NCBI GenBank assembly: GCA_026386955.1
Contig: JAPLMQ010000294.1
Location: 36,714-100,713, forward strand
Source: Planctomycetota bacterium
GTDB lineage: Bacteria; Planctomycetota; Phycisphaerae; Phycisphaerales; Phycisphaeraceae
Length of the DNA stretch: 64,000 nucleotides
Direction of reading: 5' to 3'
This document shows, in pieces, positions 55,393-63,724 of the stretch. Under the pieces are notes generated by a model. The model ran no database searches. It saw nothing but the letters and a program-made list of their open reading frames with translations, and was not told the DNA's origin. Both the position numbers and the translations under genes were made by a program. The number at the start of each line of letters is the position of its first letter. Within the stretch, counting starts at the first letter, position 1.

Positions 55393-57297
55393 ATGCGCAC
55401 CCGCTTCGACCTCTCCGGATTCTGGCACGGGCGGCTGGAACTCGACGCCCCGCTCAACGTCGCCGCCCCCACGCCCGTCCGCCGGCACTTCTACGTGCCG
55501 CTCCCGTGGAACAAGCAGATCGAGGACCTCCGTTGGCCTCACGACGCGCAGGAGCTATCCGGCGTGGTGCGCGCGGTGCAGAGCCAGAACTTCCGCGACG
55601 TCAACCGCAAGTTCAACGAAGGGCGCATCACCTACCGCCGGATGGTCTCCATCCCGCGCTCGCTGGTCGAAAGCTCCGGCGCGGGGGGCAACAACGGTGG
55701 CACTTCCGCGGGGACCGTCGGCGGGTCGAGCCCCACCAGCCGCCGCGCGTTCCTGGTCTTCGAGGGCAGCAACTACCGCACCACCGCCGTCATCAACGGG
55801 CGGAAGATCGGCACGCACCAGGGCGGGCATCTCCGCTTCGAGTTCGAGGTCACGCTGGTCCTCCAGCCGGGCGTCAACAAGTTCCAGATCGTGGTCGACA
55901 ACTATCGCAAGCGCGACCAATGCCCGCAGGAGCAGTTCAACTGGCAGAACTTCGGGGGGATCTACCGGCAGGTCTACCTCGAATGGCGGCCGACGGTCCA
56001 CCTCGCGAAGTGGACGGTCAACCCCGGGCGCGACAGCGAGGGCTGGTTCGTCGACGTCTCGGCCGACCTGAGCGAGCCGACCAACAGCCGCGTCCACGCG
56101 GAGGTCACCTCGGGCAAGGAGACCAACCGCGTGCAGCTCACCGGGCTGAGCGAGCTCCGCCGCGGGCGCGTGCGATTCAAGGACCCGACGGTCTGGAAGC
56201 CGGGCGTCGGCGGGGTCTCGCACTTCCACCTCATGCTCGAGGCCGACAAGGAGATCATCGACGAGGTTGTCGGCTCCTTCGGCTTCCGCACCTGCGAGCT
56301 CAAGGGCGGGCAGGTCGTGGTCAACGGCGAGCCGGTGCGGATTGCCGGCGCGGCGATGCACGAGCAGCACCCGGGCTTCGGGAGCAGCGTGCCGGGCTGG
56401 CAGGTCACGCGCGACATCAAGCTGCTCAAGCACGCCGGGTTCAACGCCATCCGCGCCGCGCACTACCCCTTCGCGCAGGAGTTCTACGACGCCTGCGACC
56501 GCGAGGGCATGCTCGTGCTCGCGGAGCTTCCATGCTGGCAGTTCGACACCTTCCAGTTCGCCGAGCCCAAGGTGCAGGAGCTCTGCACGCAGATGGCGAA
56601 GGCGATGGCCTTGCAGCTCTCGCACCATCCTTCGATCATCGGGTGGATCATCCAGAACGAGTCGCGCACGTTCGACCGCGGCGCGCACGAGTTTTTCTCG
56701 GCGATCCACAACGCCTTCAAGCATGCCGACCCGAGCCGGTTCACCCTCACCGCGGAGAACCCGTTTCCGCCGCAGCACCTCATGGCTGCGGCCCGCGCCG
56801 CCGGCTCGCCCGCGGGCCCGCTCCCGCCGACCTCGCAGGTGGTCGACGCGGTGGGCATCAACTGCAACGCGGGGTGGCACGCCGACAAGGCCGAGCAGCT
56901 CCCCGCTCTGCTCGACCACTTCGAGCCGATGCTTGACGGGAAGGCGATCTTCGTCACCGAGATCGGCGCCGAGGCCGTCGCGGGCATGCGCTCGGTCGAG
57001 CTGCAGCCGTGGTCGGAGGACTTCCAGGCCGAGCTGCTCTGCCGGCACATCAAGGCCGTGCTCGACCGCCCCTGGGTCGCGGGCTTCTTCGTCTGGGCCT
57101 TCGCTGACTACGAGGCCGCGACCGTCGCCGTCCAAGGCCGGAGCGCCCGCGGCATCGTCGACGAGCACCGCCGCCCCAAGCTCGCGTTCAACCAGGTCCG
57201 CGCCCTGCTCCACACCCTGCGCCCGGACCAGACCATGAACCCCGCCATGGAGGTCAGCGAGCCCGACGAGGCCCGCGACGGGAGCGAGACGCTCTGA
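55393..57297 (+). CDS. Glycoside hydrolase family 2 protein
   Basis: A 634-residue glycosidase without signal peptide. Order: sugar-binding jelly-roll (about 1-190, FEGSNYRTTAVINGRKIGTH...GGHLRFEFEVT), an immunoglobulin-like domain, then the TIM barrel from about 310 (LKHAGFNAIRAAHYPFAQEF, DREGMLVLAELPCW). The acid/base glutamate is in GWIIQNES and the nucleophile in FVTEIGAEA. The barrel ends with AGFFVWAFADYEAATV. GH2 includes beta-galactosidases, beta-glucuronidases and beta-mannosidases; the sequence alone does not decide. A Gly/Ser-rich patch (about 98-116) interrupts the first domain. Both catalytic acids are present, so it should be active. It stands alone after gpsA. Confidence 0.9.
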   Translation: MRTRFDLSGFWHGRLELDAPLNVAAPTPVRRHFYVPLPWNKQIEDLRWPHDAQELSGVVRAVQSQNFRDVNRKFNEGRITYRRMVSIPRSLVESSGAGGNNGGTSAGTVGGSSPTSRRAFLVFEGSNYRTTAVINGRKIGTHQGGHLRFEFEVTLVLQPGVNKFQIVVDNYRKRDQCPQEQFNWQNFGGIYRQVYLEWRPTVHLAKWTVNPGRDSEGWFVDVSADLSEPTNSRVHAEVTSGKETNRVQLTGLSELRRGRVRFKDPTVWKPGVGGVSHFHLMLEADKEIIDEVVGSFGFRTCELKGGQVVVNGEPVRIAGAAMHEQHPGFGSSVPGWQVTRDIKLLKHAGFNAIRAAHYPFAQEFYDACDREGMLVLAELPCWQFDTFQFAEPKVQELCTQMAKAMALQLSHHPSIIGWIIQNESRTFDRGAHEFFSAIHNAFKHADPSRFTLTAENPFPPQHLMAAARAAGSPAGPLPPTSQVVDAVGINCNAGWHADKAEQLPALLDHFEPMLDGKAIFVTEIGAEAVAGMRSVELQPWSEDFQAELLCRHIKAVLDRPWVAGFFVWAFADYEAATVAVQGRSARGIVDEHRRPKLAFNQVRALLHTLRPDQTMNPAMEVSEPDEARDGSETL

Positions 57298-57339
57298 CGG
57301 TGTCAGGTGGAATGCGTTGCGCCCCTCCATGACGAGAGA

Positions 57340-57505
57340 CGTGCCACATCGCAGCCGAAGGCTGCTATGTGCGGATGAACAACGCGGCCCGGGTCTGCGG
57401 GAGATATCCTTCCGCGCCTGTCGACAGGCGCGGAACCGGACACCTCACAGGCCCTGCGCTTCCCGTTGACCAGCACACAGCAGCCTTCGGCTGCGGTGTG
57501 GCACG
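57340..57505 (+). repeat. Inverted repeat element, family V, with internal 26-base palindrome
   Basis: The gap between the GH2 and BNR-repeat genes carries inverted arms of about 33 bases (57340-57372 and about 57473-57505; about three mismatches). Each contains a perfect small hairpin: GCAGCC-gaa-GGCTGC at 57351-57365 and GCAGCC-ttc-GGCTGC at 57480-57494. Between them a perfect palindrome spans 57410-57435, centred on CTGTCGACAG. The structure lies between convergent genes, where it could stop transcription. Confidence 0.85.
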
Positions 57506-57549
57506 ATCCAAGGTCAATCGAGCGCCGCAGCAATGCGGTTCCCAGATCG

Positions 57550-58824
57550 TCAACCCTCCACGAACACGCAATGCACGCTCGTGATCGTTGTGCTCTTGCA
57601 ACCCTCCTCGGGCTTCAGCCCCGAGCGGCCGTGCGTGTAGAGGATCGCCACCTGCTCCACCGGATGGAATGGCCCGGGCCGCGAGATCGAGGGCAGCCAA
57701 TTCGCCACCTCCAGGTCGGACGGGCTCACCTGCCCGCACTCCCAGTTCTTCCCCCCGTCCTCTGAGCAGAGGTGGAACACCTCCGACGTCGGGCATGACC
57801 ACGGCTTGTCGGGCGTCCCGCGCGGGTTCTCATCCACCGCGGTCAACGCCACGTGCAGCCGGTCGCGCGTGTCGATCGTGAACCCGCCGTCGACCGGGCT
57901 TCGCCCCGCGGGCAGGTGTTTCCCGATGTCGTGCGTCTCCCACCCCGCGCCCGTCCAGCGCGAGACCAGCGCCCCGCGCCCCGCGCGCCTTGTCGAGCCC
58001 GTCGCCGCCCAGACTTGGCCGCGCGAGTCGACCGCCGCGCCCCAGTTCCGCGGGTCGAGCGCCGGAGCCGGGTGAGGGACGGCAGTCTGCTCGCTGTAAA
58101 GGATCGGCGTCTCGACCGCGCGCCCCGTCAGGTCGGTCCACGTCCGCCCGTGGTCCGTCGAGCGCAGGATCGTCACGCCCAGCGAACCCTCGCGGTACAT
58201 CGCGTAGAAGTGCCCCGTCACGTAGAGCGTCCCGTCGGGCGAGCAGAATATCTGCGGACCGGTGTGCGTGTATCCCGGCGCGATCTCCTGGCACATCAGC
58301 GGCTGGGCCTGGGTCCACCCGCCCGGCGTCGGCTGCGGCCGCTGCTTCTGGAACATCAGCATCGGCGGATGCTCTCCGCCGCGGTAGACGATGCAGTCGA
58401 GCCCCTCGGGCGTGTTGACGATCGACGCATAGGTGCCCAGGTTCCCGACTCGCTCCGTCTTCGCGGCCATCCCCTCGAAGCCGCCGGGGTTCGGAGCCGC
58501 GTGCCACTTGAACGCGCCGTCGGTCCACGCGTCCTCGTAGCGGCCATGCGCGCCGTGCGGGCCGTAGATCACGTGCAGCCTGCCCTCGCGGTCGAGCGTC
58601 AGCGCGGGGTTGTTGTGGTTGTCGACGCCTTGCCCGATCGCGTGCGTCGGGCCCCACGTCCGCGTGGCGTGGTCGAAGGTCCGTCCGCGCGTCAGCGCGA
58701 TCGTGTCGGTCCAGACCACGTGCGTCTTGCCCTCTGCCGTGACGATCTTGTTCGACCATGGGTAGGCCGTGGCCCGGTCGGAGCCCAGTTCGGAGAGCAG
58801 GTGGGGCGTGCTGTAGCGGGGCAT
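57550..58824 (-). CDS. BNR-repeat (sialidase-like beta-propeller) protein
   Basis: A 424-residue protein of the BNR-4 type beta-propeller. Repeated units have the form strand-turn with Asp-box residues, for example ILRSTDHGRTWTDL, LCSEDGGKNWECG and YVTGHFYAMYREGS, plus VVWTDTIALTRGRTFDH near the start. No signal peptide is visible in this frame. The ATG at 58824 (MPRYSTPHL) is chosen; the long upstream extension is the antisense of the next gene. Family members are often glycan-active hydrolases or lyases or exo-sialidases, but the catalytic residues of true sialidases are not clear here, so activity is unassigned. Confidence 0.8.
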   Translation of the reverse strand: MPRYSTPHLLSELGSDRATAYPWSNKIVTAEGKTHVVWTDTIALTRGRTFDHATRTWGPTHAIGQGVDNHNNPALTLDREGRLHVIYGPHGAHGRYEDAWTDGAFKWHAAPNPGGFEGMAAKTERVGNLGTYASIVNTPEGLDCIVYRGGEHPPMLMFQKQRPQPTPGGWTQAQPLMCQEIAPGYTHTGPQIFCSPDGTLYVTGHFYAMYREGSLGVTILRSTDHGRTWTDLTGRAVETPILYSEQTAVPHPAPALDPRNWGAAVDSRGQVWAATGSTRRAGRGALVSRWTGAGWETHDIGKHLPAGRSPVDGGFTIDTRDRLHVALTAVDENPRGTPDKPWSCPTSEVFHLCSEDGGKNWECGQVSPSDLEVANWLPSISRPGPFHPVEQVAILYTHGRSGLKPEEGCKSTTITSVHCVFVEG

Positions 58825-58963
58825 GCGGAGGTTCCGTTGTGAGGATGCGTGCGGGGCGCGTCGCGGCGCGGGAGGGCAAATATAGACGTTTGCCTGCGTC
58901 CGCAGAAGCGAGGCCGGCCCGCGGATTTCCCCGTCTGCGCGGTTTCCGCTACCCTTCGACGCC

Positions 58964-59797
58964 ATGCCCGTTCGCATCGTCATGCTCGGCGACATCGTCG
59001 GACGCCCCGGCCGGCAGGCCGTGGCCCAGCTCATCCCCGTGATCCGCCAGCGCTGGAAGCCCGACCTGATCCTCGCCAACGCCGAGAACGTCGCCAACGG
59101 CTCGGGCATCCTCCCCGAGCACCACCAGAAGCTGCGCGACGCGGGCTGCGACGCGCTGACCCTGGGCGACCACGCCTTCCGCAAGTTTCAGGCGATCCCG
59201 CTGCTGGAGGAGAAGACCGACATCATCCGTCCCGCGAACCTCCCGCAGGGGGCGCGCGGGAAGGGCACGATGCGCGTCCCGTTCCCCGCGGGCAGCGCCG
59301 CCGCGGGGCGCGACCTCCACGTCATCACCGTGCTGGGCAGGCTCTTCATCAACCCGCCCGTGGACGACCCCTTTGCCGCCGTCGAGGCGATGCTCAAGAC
59401 CGTCGCCGACGAGCACCCGATGATCCTCGTGGAGATCCACGCCGAGGCGACCAGCGAGAAGCAGGCGATCGGCTGGCAGTTCAACGGGCGTGTCTCGGCG
59501 GTCGTCGGCTCGCACACGCACGTGCAGACCGCCGACGAGCGCATCCTCTCGATGGGCACCGCCTACATGACCGACCTGGGGATGTGCGGCCCGCAGGAGT
59601 CGGTCTTGGGGCGCGACATCGACCGCGTGTTGACGCACATGACCACCGGGATGCCCGCGCCGTTCGACGTCGCCGAGGGCGACCCGCGCATCTGCGGGGC
59701 CGTGATCGACATCGATGAGAAGACCGGCCGCGCCACCGCCATCGAGCGGATCGAGCTCAAGGCCAACCCGGCGGCTCCGCCTTTTACGGCGAAGTAA
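58964..59797 (+). CDS. YmdB-like metallophosphoesterase
   Basis: A 277-residue enzyme of the YmdB/TIGR00282 family of dinuclear-metal phosphoesterases, some of which hydrolyse cyclic nucleotides. Motifs: VMLGDIVGRPGRQAV (D...GR), LILANAENVANGSGI (AEN), ALTLGDHAFRK, ILVEIHAEATSEKQAIGW (HAE) and VVGSHTHVQTADERIL (HTHVQTAD). The family motif with asparagine (TxGNHxW) reads TLGDHAF here. ATG at 58964 and family length about 260-280. It is divergent from the BNR gene, sharing a 139-base gap. After the stop, CCTGC-n7-GCAGG (about 59829-59845) may be a weak terminator. Confidence 0.93.
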   Translation: MPVRIVMLGDIVGRPGRQAVAQLIPVIRQRWKPDLILANAENVANGSGILPEHHQKLRDAGCDALTLGDHAFRKFQAIPLLEEKTDIIRPANLPQGARGKGTMRVPFPAGSAAAGRDLHVITVLGRLFINPPVDDPFAAVEAMLKTVADEHPMILVEIHAEATSEKQAIGWQFNGRVSAVVGSHTHVQTADERILSMGTAYMTDLGMCGPQESVLGRDIDRVLTHMTTGMPAPFDVAEGDPRICGAVIDIDEKTGRATAIERIELKANPAAPPFTAK

Positions 59798-59886
59798 GCA
59801 GGCGAAATAGGTCGGCCAAATGAGCCTGCGAAGCGAGCAGGTGACCCCCACCAAACTCGCGCCGCCTTTAACCCGATAACAACAAC

Positions 59887-60985
59887 ATGGGTGATCAGAC
59901 GTCCCATGACGTCTCCGCGCCGCGCGCCGCGCCGGCGCTCCCGGGCTCTTCCGCTCCGCGGCCAACTTCGGCCGCGACGGACAAGGTTCTCGCTGCGCCC
60001 ATGCCGTTGGGGAAGCCCGCCGCGCCAGCGCCGCTCACGGCCGCGTCTTCCGTCAACATTCCGACGCCCGTGCCCGCCCGCGCGTGGGACGACGACCAGG
60101 CGCTCACCAAGGGCACGCTGCTCGTCCTCCTCGCGATGACCTCCGGCCTCGTGCTCGCCCGCTTCGACGACCTCCTCGGCCATCGGCTCTGGCTCTTCGC
60201 CGCGGCGCTCTGCATCGTCGCGGCCGGCCTGCTCTGGCTCGGCCGCCGCTGGATCTGGGCCCCGCTCGAAGCGCTCGCCCGCGAGGTCGAACCCTTCGGC
60301 CGCGATGACAAAGCCCGCCGGGCTGGCCCGCCTTCCCGTGGATCGGCAGGACGACCTGGGCGTCATCGCCCGCGCGGTGCAGCGCCTCGCCGCCCACAGC
60401 CTGCGCCAGCACCACGAGGCCCGCCACCTTCGGCGGACGCTCGACCACCGCGTCGCCGAGGCGACGCGCGTCGCCACCCGCCAGCTCCGCCAGCAGGCCC
60501 TGCGCGATCCGCTGACCGACTTGGGCAACCGCCGGTTCCTCGACGAGCAGCTTGACCCGCTGCTCAGCTCGCATCGGGCCGCGGGGGCGGACATGGCCTG
60601 CGTGCTGATCGACCTGGACAACTTCAAGGCCGTGAACGACACGCTCGGCCACGGCGCGGGGGACGACCTGCTGCTCTTCACCGGCGGGCTGATCCGCGGC
60701 TCCTGCCGGCAGGAGGACCACGCAGTGCGCCTCGGGGGCGACGAGTTCGTCGTGCTCCTGCCCGGCTGCGACATCACCGCCGCGGCCCGGTTCGCCCAGC
60801 AGATCCTCGCCCTCTTCCGCCAGCACGCCCGGGCGGCCCTCCCGCCCCATTGCCAGGCGAGCCTCTCGATCGGCGTCGCTTCGCTCGACCACGACGGCCC
60901 CGCCGGTGGGGCCGAACTGCTCGAGCGCGCCGACGCTCGCCTCTACGCTGCGAAACGCTCGGGCAAGGACCGCGTCCTTTCCTGA
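59887..60985 (+). pseudogene. Diguanylate cyclase (GGDEF) with membrane anchor, frameshifted
   Basis: Two frames together make one sensible protein. From ATG 59887 come a disordered N-terminus, a helix pair (TLLVLLAMTSGLVLARF, LWLFAAALCIVAAGLLWLG) and the start of a HAMP-like region (PLEALAREVEPFGRDD). Near 60318-60340 that frame turns into arginine-rich nonsense, while the next frame continues RLPVDRQDDLGVIARAVQRL, the second HAMP half. A full GGDEF domain follows: DPLTDLGNRRFL, FKAVNDTLGHGAGDD, RLGGDEFVVLLPG, with a RQED inhibitory site five residues before. One extra base (or two missing) explains it. The ATG at 60305 in the second frame has no ribosome site, so I judge the gene broken or mis-assembled. 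Confidence 0.8.
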
Positions 60986-61067
60986 TCAACCACGCCGGAC
61001 TGCGCCGATTCGCGCCGGGCCGAAAACAACCCTTGCCCCGCCCATCCGCGTCGATGACACTGGATTC

Positions 61068-61655
61068 ATGCCGGTGCCGTCCGAACCAACCTTGGGCCCG
61101 AGCGAGCGCGACACGCTCCGGCGCGTCGCCGCCGCGAGCATCGCCCACGGGCTGCGTTTCGGCTCGCCGATGACCATCCTGCTGCTCGAATACCCGTCCG
61201 CGCTGCACGTGACCCGCGCGACCTTCACCACGCTCGACCTCGACGGCCGCCTGCGCGGGTGCATCGGCTCGCTGGAGGCGACGCGCCCGTTGGTCGACGA
61301 CGTCGCCCACAGCGCGTTCGGGGCCGCGTTCCGCGACCCGCGCTTCGCCCCCGTCACGCAGGCGGAGCTGCCCCGCCTGCAGATCCACATCTCGATCCTC
61401 GCGCCCGCGACGCCGATGACGTTCGCCTCCGAGGAGGATCTGCTCGGGCAGCTGCGCCCGGGCGTCGACGGGCTGATCCTCTCCGAGGAGTCGCCCACCG
61501 TTGGCCGAAGGCGCGGGACGTTCCTCCCCGCGGTCTGGGAGACGCTGCCCGACCCGCGCGCGTTCCTTCAGCACCTCAAGCGCAAGGCCGGGCTGCCGGA
61601 GGAGTATTGGTCGAACACCTTGAAGGTTTCGCGCTACACGGCGGAGTCGGTGTGA
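61068..61655 (+). CDS. AMMECR1-domain protein (AmmeMemoRadiSam system protein A-like)
   Basis: A 195-residue single AMMECR1 domain. The hallmark LRGCIGSLEA is intact, together with FRDPRFAPVTQAELPRLQIHISIL, VDGLILSEES and FLPAVWETLPDPRAFLQHL...KAGLPEEYW. The family is often encoded near a Memo-like protein and a radical SAM enzyme; neither is next to it here, so its partners, if any, lie elsewhere. The ATG at 61068 gives the usual start region; the longer upstream frame is shadow of the diguanylate cyclase. Biochemical function is not established in the family. Confidence 0.92.
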   Translation: MPVPSEPTLGPSERDTLRRVAAASIAHGLRFGSPMTILLLEYPSALHVTRATFTTLDLDGRLRGCIGSLEATRPLVDDVAHSAFGAAFRDPRFAPVTQAELPRLQIHISILAPATPMTFASEEDLLGQLRPGVDGLILSEESPTVGRRRGTFLPAVWETLPDPRAFLQHLKRKAGLPEEYWSNTLKVSRYTAESV

Positions 61656-61674
61656 GATCGCGCGACGCTCGTGC

Positions 61675-62001
61675 TCACTTCCCATGCGTGAGGAAGAGCG
61701 CCCCGCCGAGGACCATCCCGAAGACGGCGAACCCCGCGACCGCGAGGCCGACCGCGCCGAGGTTGAAGATCAGGAAAGATCCGTAGTAGACGCCCGCCCC
61801 GAGGATCGCCAGCCCGATGAAGATGCTGGCCCGCGCGGCCGCCCATTTCATCATCTTGACCGCGACGATCAGGACCACCAGCACCGCCACGACCGCGATG
61901 AGCAGGCCGACCTTCTGCCCAGAGGGGTCCTTGGTCAGCCAGTCGATCTGCGATTGGGAGACCAGTTCCGCGAGGGTCGGACCCGGGAGCGTCGGGAGCA
62001 T
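61675..62001 (-). CDS. Small membrane protein of unknown function
   Basis: A 108-residue protein with three or four hydrophobic helices: KVGLLIAVVAVLVVLIVAV, ARASIFIGLAILGAGVYYG, FLIFNLGAVGLAVAGFAVFGM, with an N-terminal soluble stretch (MLPTLPGPTLAELVSQSQID). AAAGGATC precedes the ATG at 62001. It converges on the AMMECR1 gene and is divergent from the QueC-like gene. I do not recognise a family. Confidence 0.72.
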   Translation of the reverse strand: MLPTLPGPTLAELVSQSQIDWLTKDPSGQKVGLLIAVVAVLVVLIVAVKMMKWAAARASIFIGLAILGAGVYYGSFLIFNLGAVGLAVAGFAVFGMVLGGALFLTHGK

Positions 62002-62141
62002 GGATGATCCTTTTTCAGCGTGGACGCGGAGCCATCGTACGGTCCGGGAGGCGTGCGGGCCAGACGCCACGGCCGTCCCCGACGGGCCTCGCCGAAAAAA
62101 CGCCAACCCCATCGCCGCCCTCCGGCCGATAATGCCTGACG

Positions 62142-62786
62142 ATGTCCCAATCCTCCGTCGTCATCCTCGGCAGCGGCGGTCTGCGCAGCCTCGTGGCCGC
62201 CGCGGTGGTGCTGTCGCATGCGGAGAAGGTCAAGCTCATCGCCGTCCACATCAAGGACGGGCGCGAGAACGCCGACGTCCGCCTCGAGCACGCCCGCAGG
62301 CAGGCCGACCACTTCAAGATCAGCCAGCGCATCGAGCTCGAGCTGCCCCACCTCCAGCCCGAGGCGGGCCTGCAGGGCAAGCCCGGGCCGGCGGGCTCGC
62401 AGCTCGTCCGTCCGCAGATCCTCCTCGCGGGCATGGCCCAGGCGCTGGAGCTCAAGGCCGGCCGGCTGGTCTGGCCCGCGCAGTTCGACGGGGACTACGC
62501 CGCCATCGCCCGCTCCACCGAGCAGACCGTGCTCACGCAGCATCTCGCCCAGCTCGAGCACCCGCAGGTGCCCGCGGTGGAGACGCCGATGCTCGAGCTC
62601 ACCGACGTGCAGATGCTGGAGCTCGGGGCCCAGCTCGACGTGCCCTGGCAGCTCGCGTGGTCCTGCCTCTCGGGCGGGCCGCGCCCGTGCCAGGCCTGCG
62701 TCGCCTGCCGGCGGAGGCGCACGTCGTTCGAGCACGCGGGGATGGTCGACCCGGTCGAGAAGACGCTGAAGCCCGCGCGGGTGTGA
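62142..62786 (+). CDS. QueC-like protein with altered PP-loop
   Basis: A 214-residue protein of the QueC (7-cyano-7-deazaguanine synthase) fold. The zinc site is fully conserved: Cys175, Cys183, Cys186 and Cys189 in SCLSGGPRPCQACVACRRR, followed by FEHAGMVDP. The ATP-binding PP-loop, normally SGGxDS, reads SGGLRS with Arg15 in the aspartate position. In true QueC that aspartate is part of the nucleotide site, so this protein may have lost or changed activity. No queD, queE or folE gene is nearby. Start at 62142 gives the first strand SSVVILGSGG. I read it as a divergent QueC paralogue. Confidence 0.8.
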   Translation: MSQSSVVILGSGGLRSLVAAAVVLSHAEKVKLIAVHIKDGRENADVRLEHARRQADHFKISQRIELELPHLQPEAGLQGKPGPAGSQLVRPQILLAGMAQALELKAGRLVWPAQFDGDYAAIARSTEQTVLTQHLAQLEHPQVPAVETPMLELTDVQMLELGAQLDVPWQLAWSCLSGGPRPCQACVACRRRRTSFEHAGMVDPVEKTLKPARV

Positions 62787-62902
62787 GTGACACCACCAAA
62801 GCCCAGGCGCCGCGTGCCTGAGTTTTGTGTCTCGCAACACAGAAACGGATTTCAATCGATTTGGACTGAAACGCGATCAGACGATCGCGCGTAAGTCGTC
62901 GT

Positions 62903-63724
62903 TCACACCGCCGCCGCGGGCGACAGGCCGTGCACCTCGCCGGCCTCGAAGCTCCGGCGGACCCCGCCGATCTCCAGCACCAGGGCTCCGCGCTCGTCGA
63001 GCCCGCGGCAGACGCCGGTGCGGGCCTCGCCGCCGTCGTTGAGCGTGACGGGCTCGTCGCGCCAGGCGAGACGGGCCTCGATGGCCTCGCGTGTCGCGGG
63101 CGTGAAGCCGTGCGACTCAAGATCGCGCATCGCCTGGGCGATCGCGCGCCCCAGGGCGAGGATCAGCGCGGGGAGCGCGACGCTCTGCCCCGTGTGGGCC
63201 CGAAGGCTCGTCGCGGGGTGGCGGAGGTCGGTGCCGAGGTCGGCTGGATCGATGTTGGCGTTGACGCCCACGCCGATGAGCAGGCATGCGCGGGCGGGAG
63301 AGCCGTCGGCCTTGGCCTCCGTCGCCGCCTCCGTCACGGCCTCTGTCGCGGCATGGCGCGAGGCGGGCACGACGCGCTCGCAGAGCACGCCCGCGACCTT
63401 CCCTCCCGCGAGCAGCACGTCGTTGGGCCACTTGATCGCCAGCGCCTCGGCGTCGGAGACGAGGGGCGCGAGCGTCTGCAGGATCGCCAGCCCGGCGACC
63501 AGCGGCGCGGGCGCGTAGACGTCCGCGGCGAGCTCGGCCCGGACGGGCCAAGCGAGCGTCATCCACGCGCCCCCAGCCGGCGACGACCACGGCCGGCCCG
63601 TCCTGCCGCGCCCGCGGGTCTGGGTGCGGGCGCTGACCAGCAGCGGCCGCGCGGGGTTGAGCCCCGCGAGGATCTCGGCGCGGGTGTTGGTCGAATCGAG
63701 CTGGTTGAAGTGGAAGTGCTTCAT
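62903..63724 (-). CDS. birA: Biotin-[acetyl-CoA-carboxylase] ligase, monofunctional
   Basis: A 273-residue ligase that attaches biotin to the carboxylase carrier protein. Family motifs: FNQLDSTNTRAE, ARTQTRGRGRTGRPWSSP (biotin/ATP loop), GGAWMTLAWP, LAIKWPNDVLLAGGKVAGVLCE, LLIGVGVNANIDP and a C-terminal SH3-like part (GVCRGLDERGALVLEIGG). There is no N-terminal helix-turn-helix, so it is not the repressor form. An alanine/threonine-rich insert follows the KWPND motif (about 131-147). The ATG at 63724 gives the canonical KHFHFNQLDSTN start. The final 276 bases of the window hold no supported gene, only a possible start codon at the very end. Confidence 0.95.
   Translation of the reverse strand: MKHFHFNQLDSTNTRAEILAGLNPARPLLVSARTQTRGRGRTGRPWSSPAGGAWMTLAWPVRAELAADVYAPAPLVAGLAILQTLAPLVSDAEALAIKWPNDVLLAGGKVAGVLCERVVPASRHAATEAVTEAATEAKADGSPARACLLIGVGVNANIDPADLGTDLRHPATSLRAHTGQSVALPALILALGRAIAQAMRDLESHGFTPATREAIEARLAWRDEPVTLNDGGEARTGVCRGLDERGALVLEIGGVRRSFEAGEVHGLSPAAAV

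Noticed and set aside
60305..60985. A separate short soluble diguanylate cyclase starting at ATG 60305
   Set aside because: No ribosome site precedes it, and the residues match the second half of the HAMP-like region whose first half is in the other frame, so a frameshifted single gene is the better reading.
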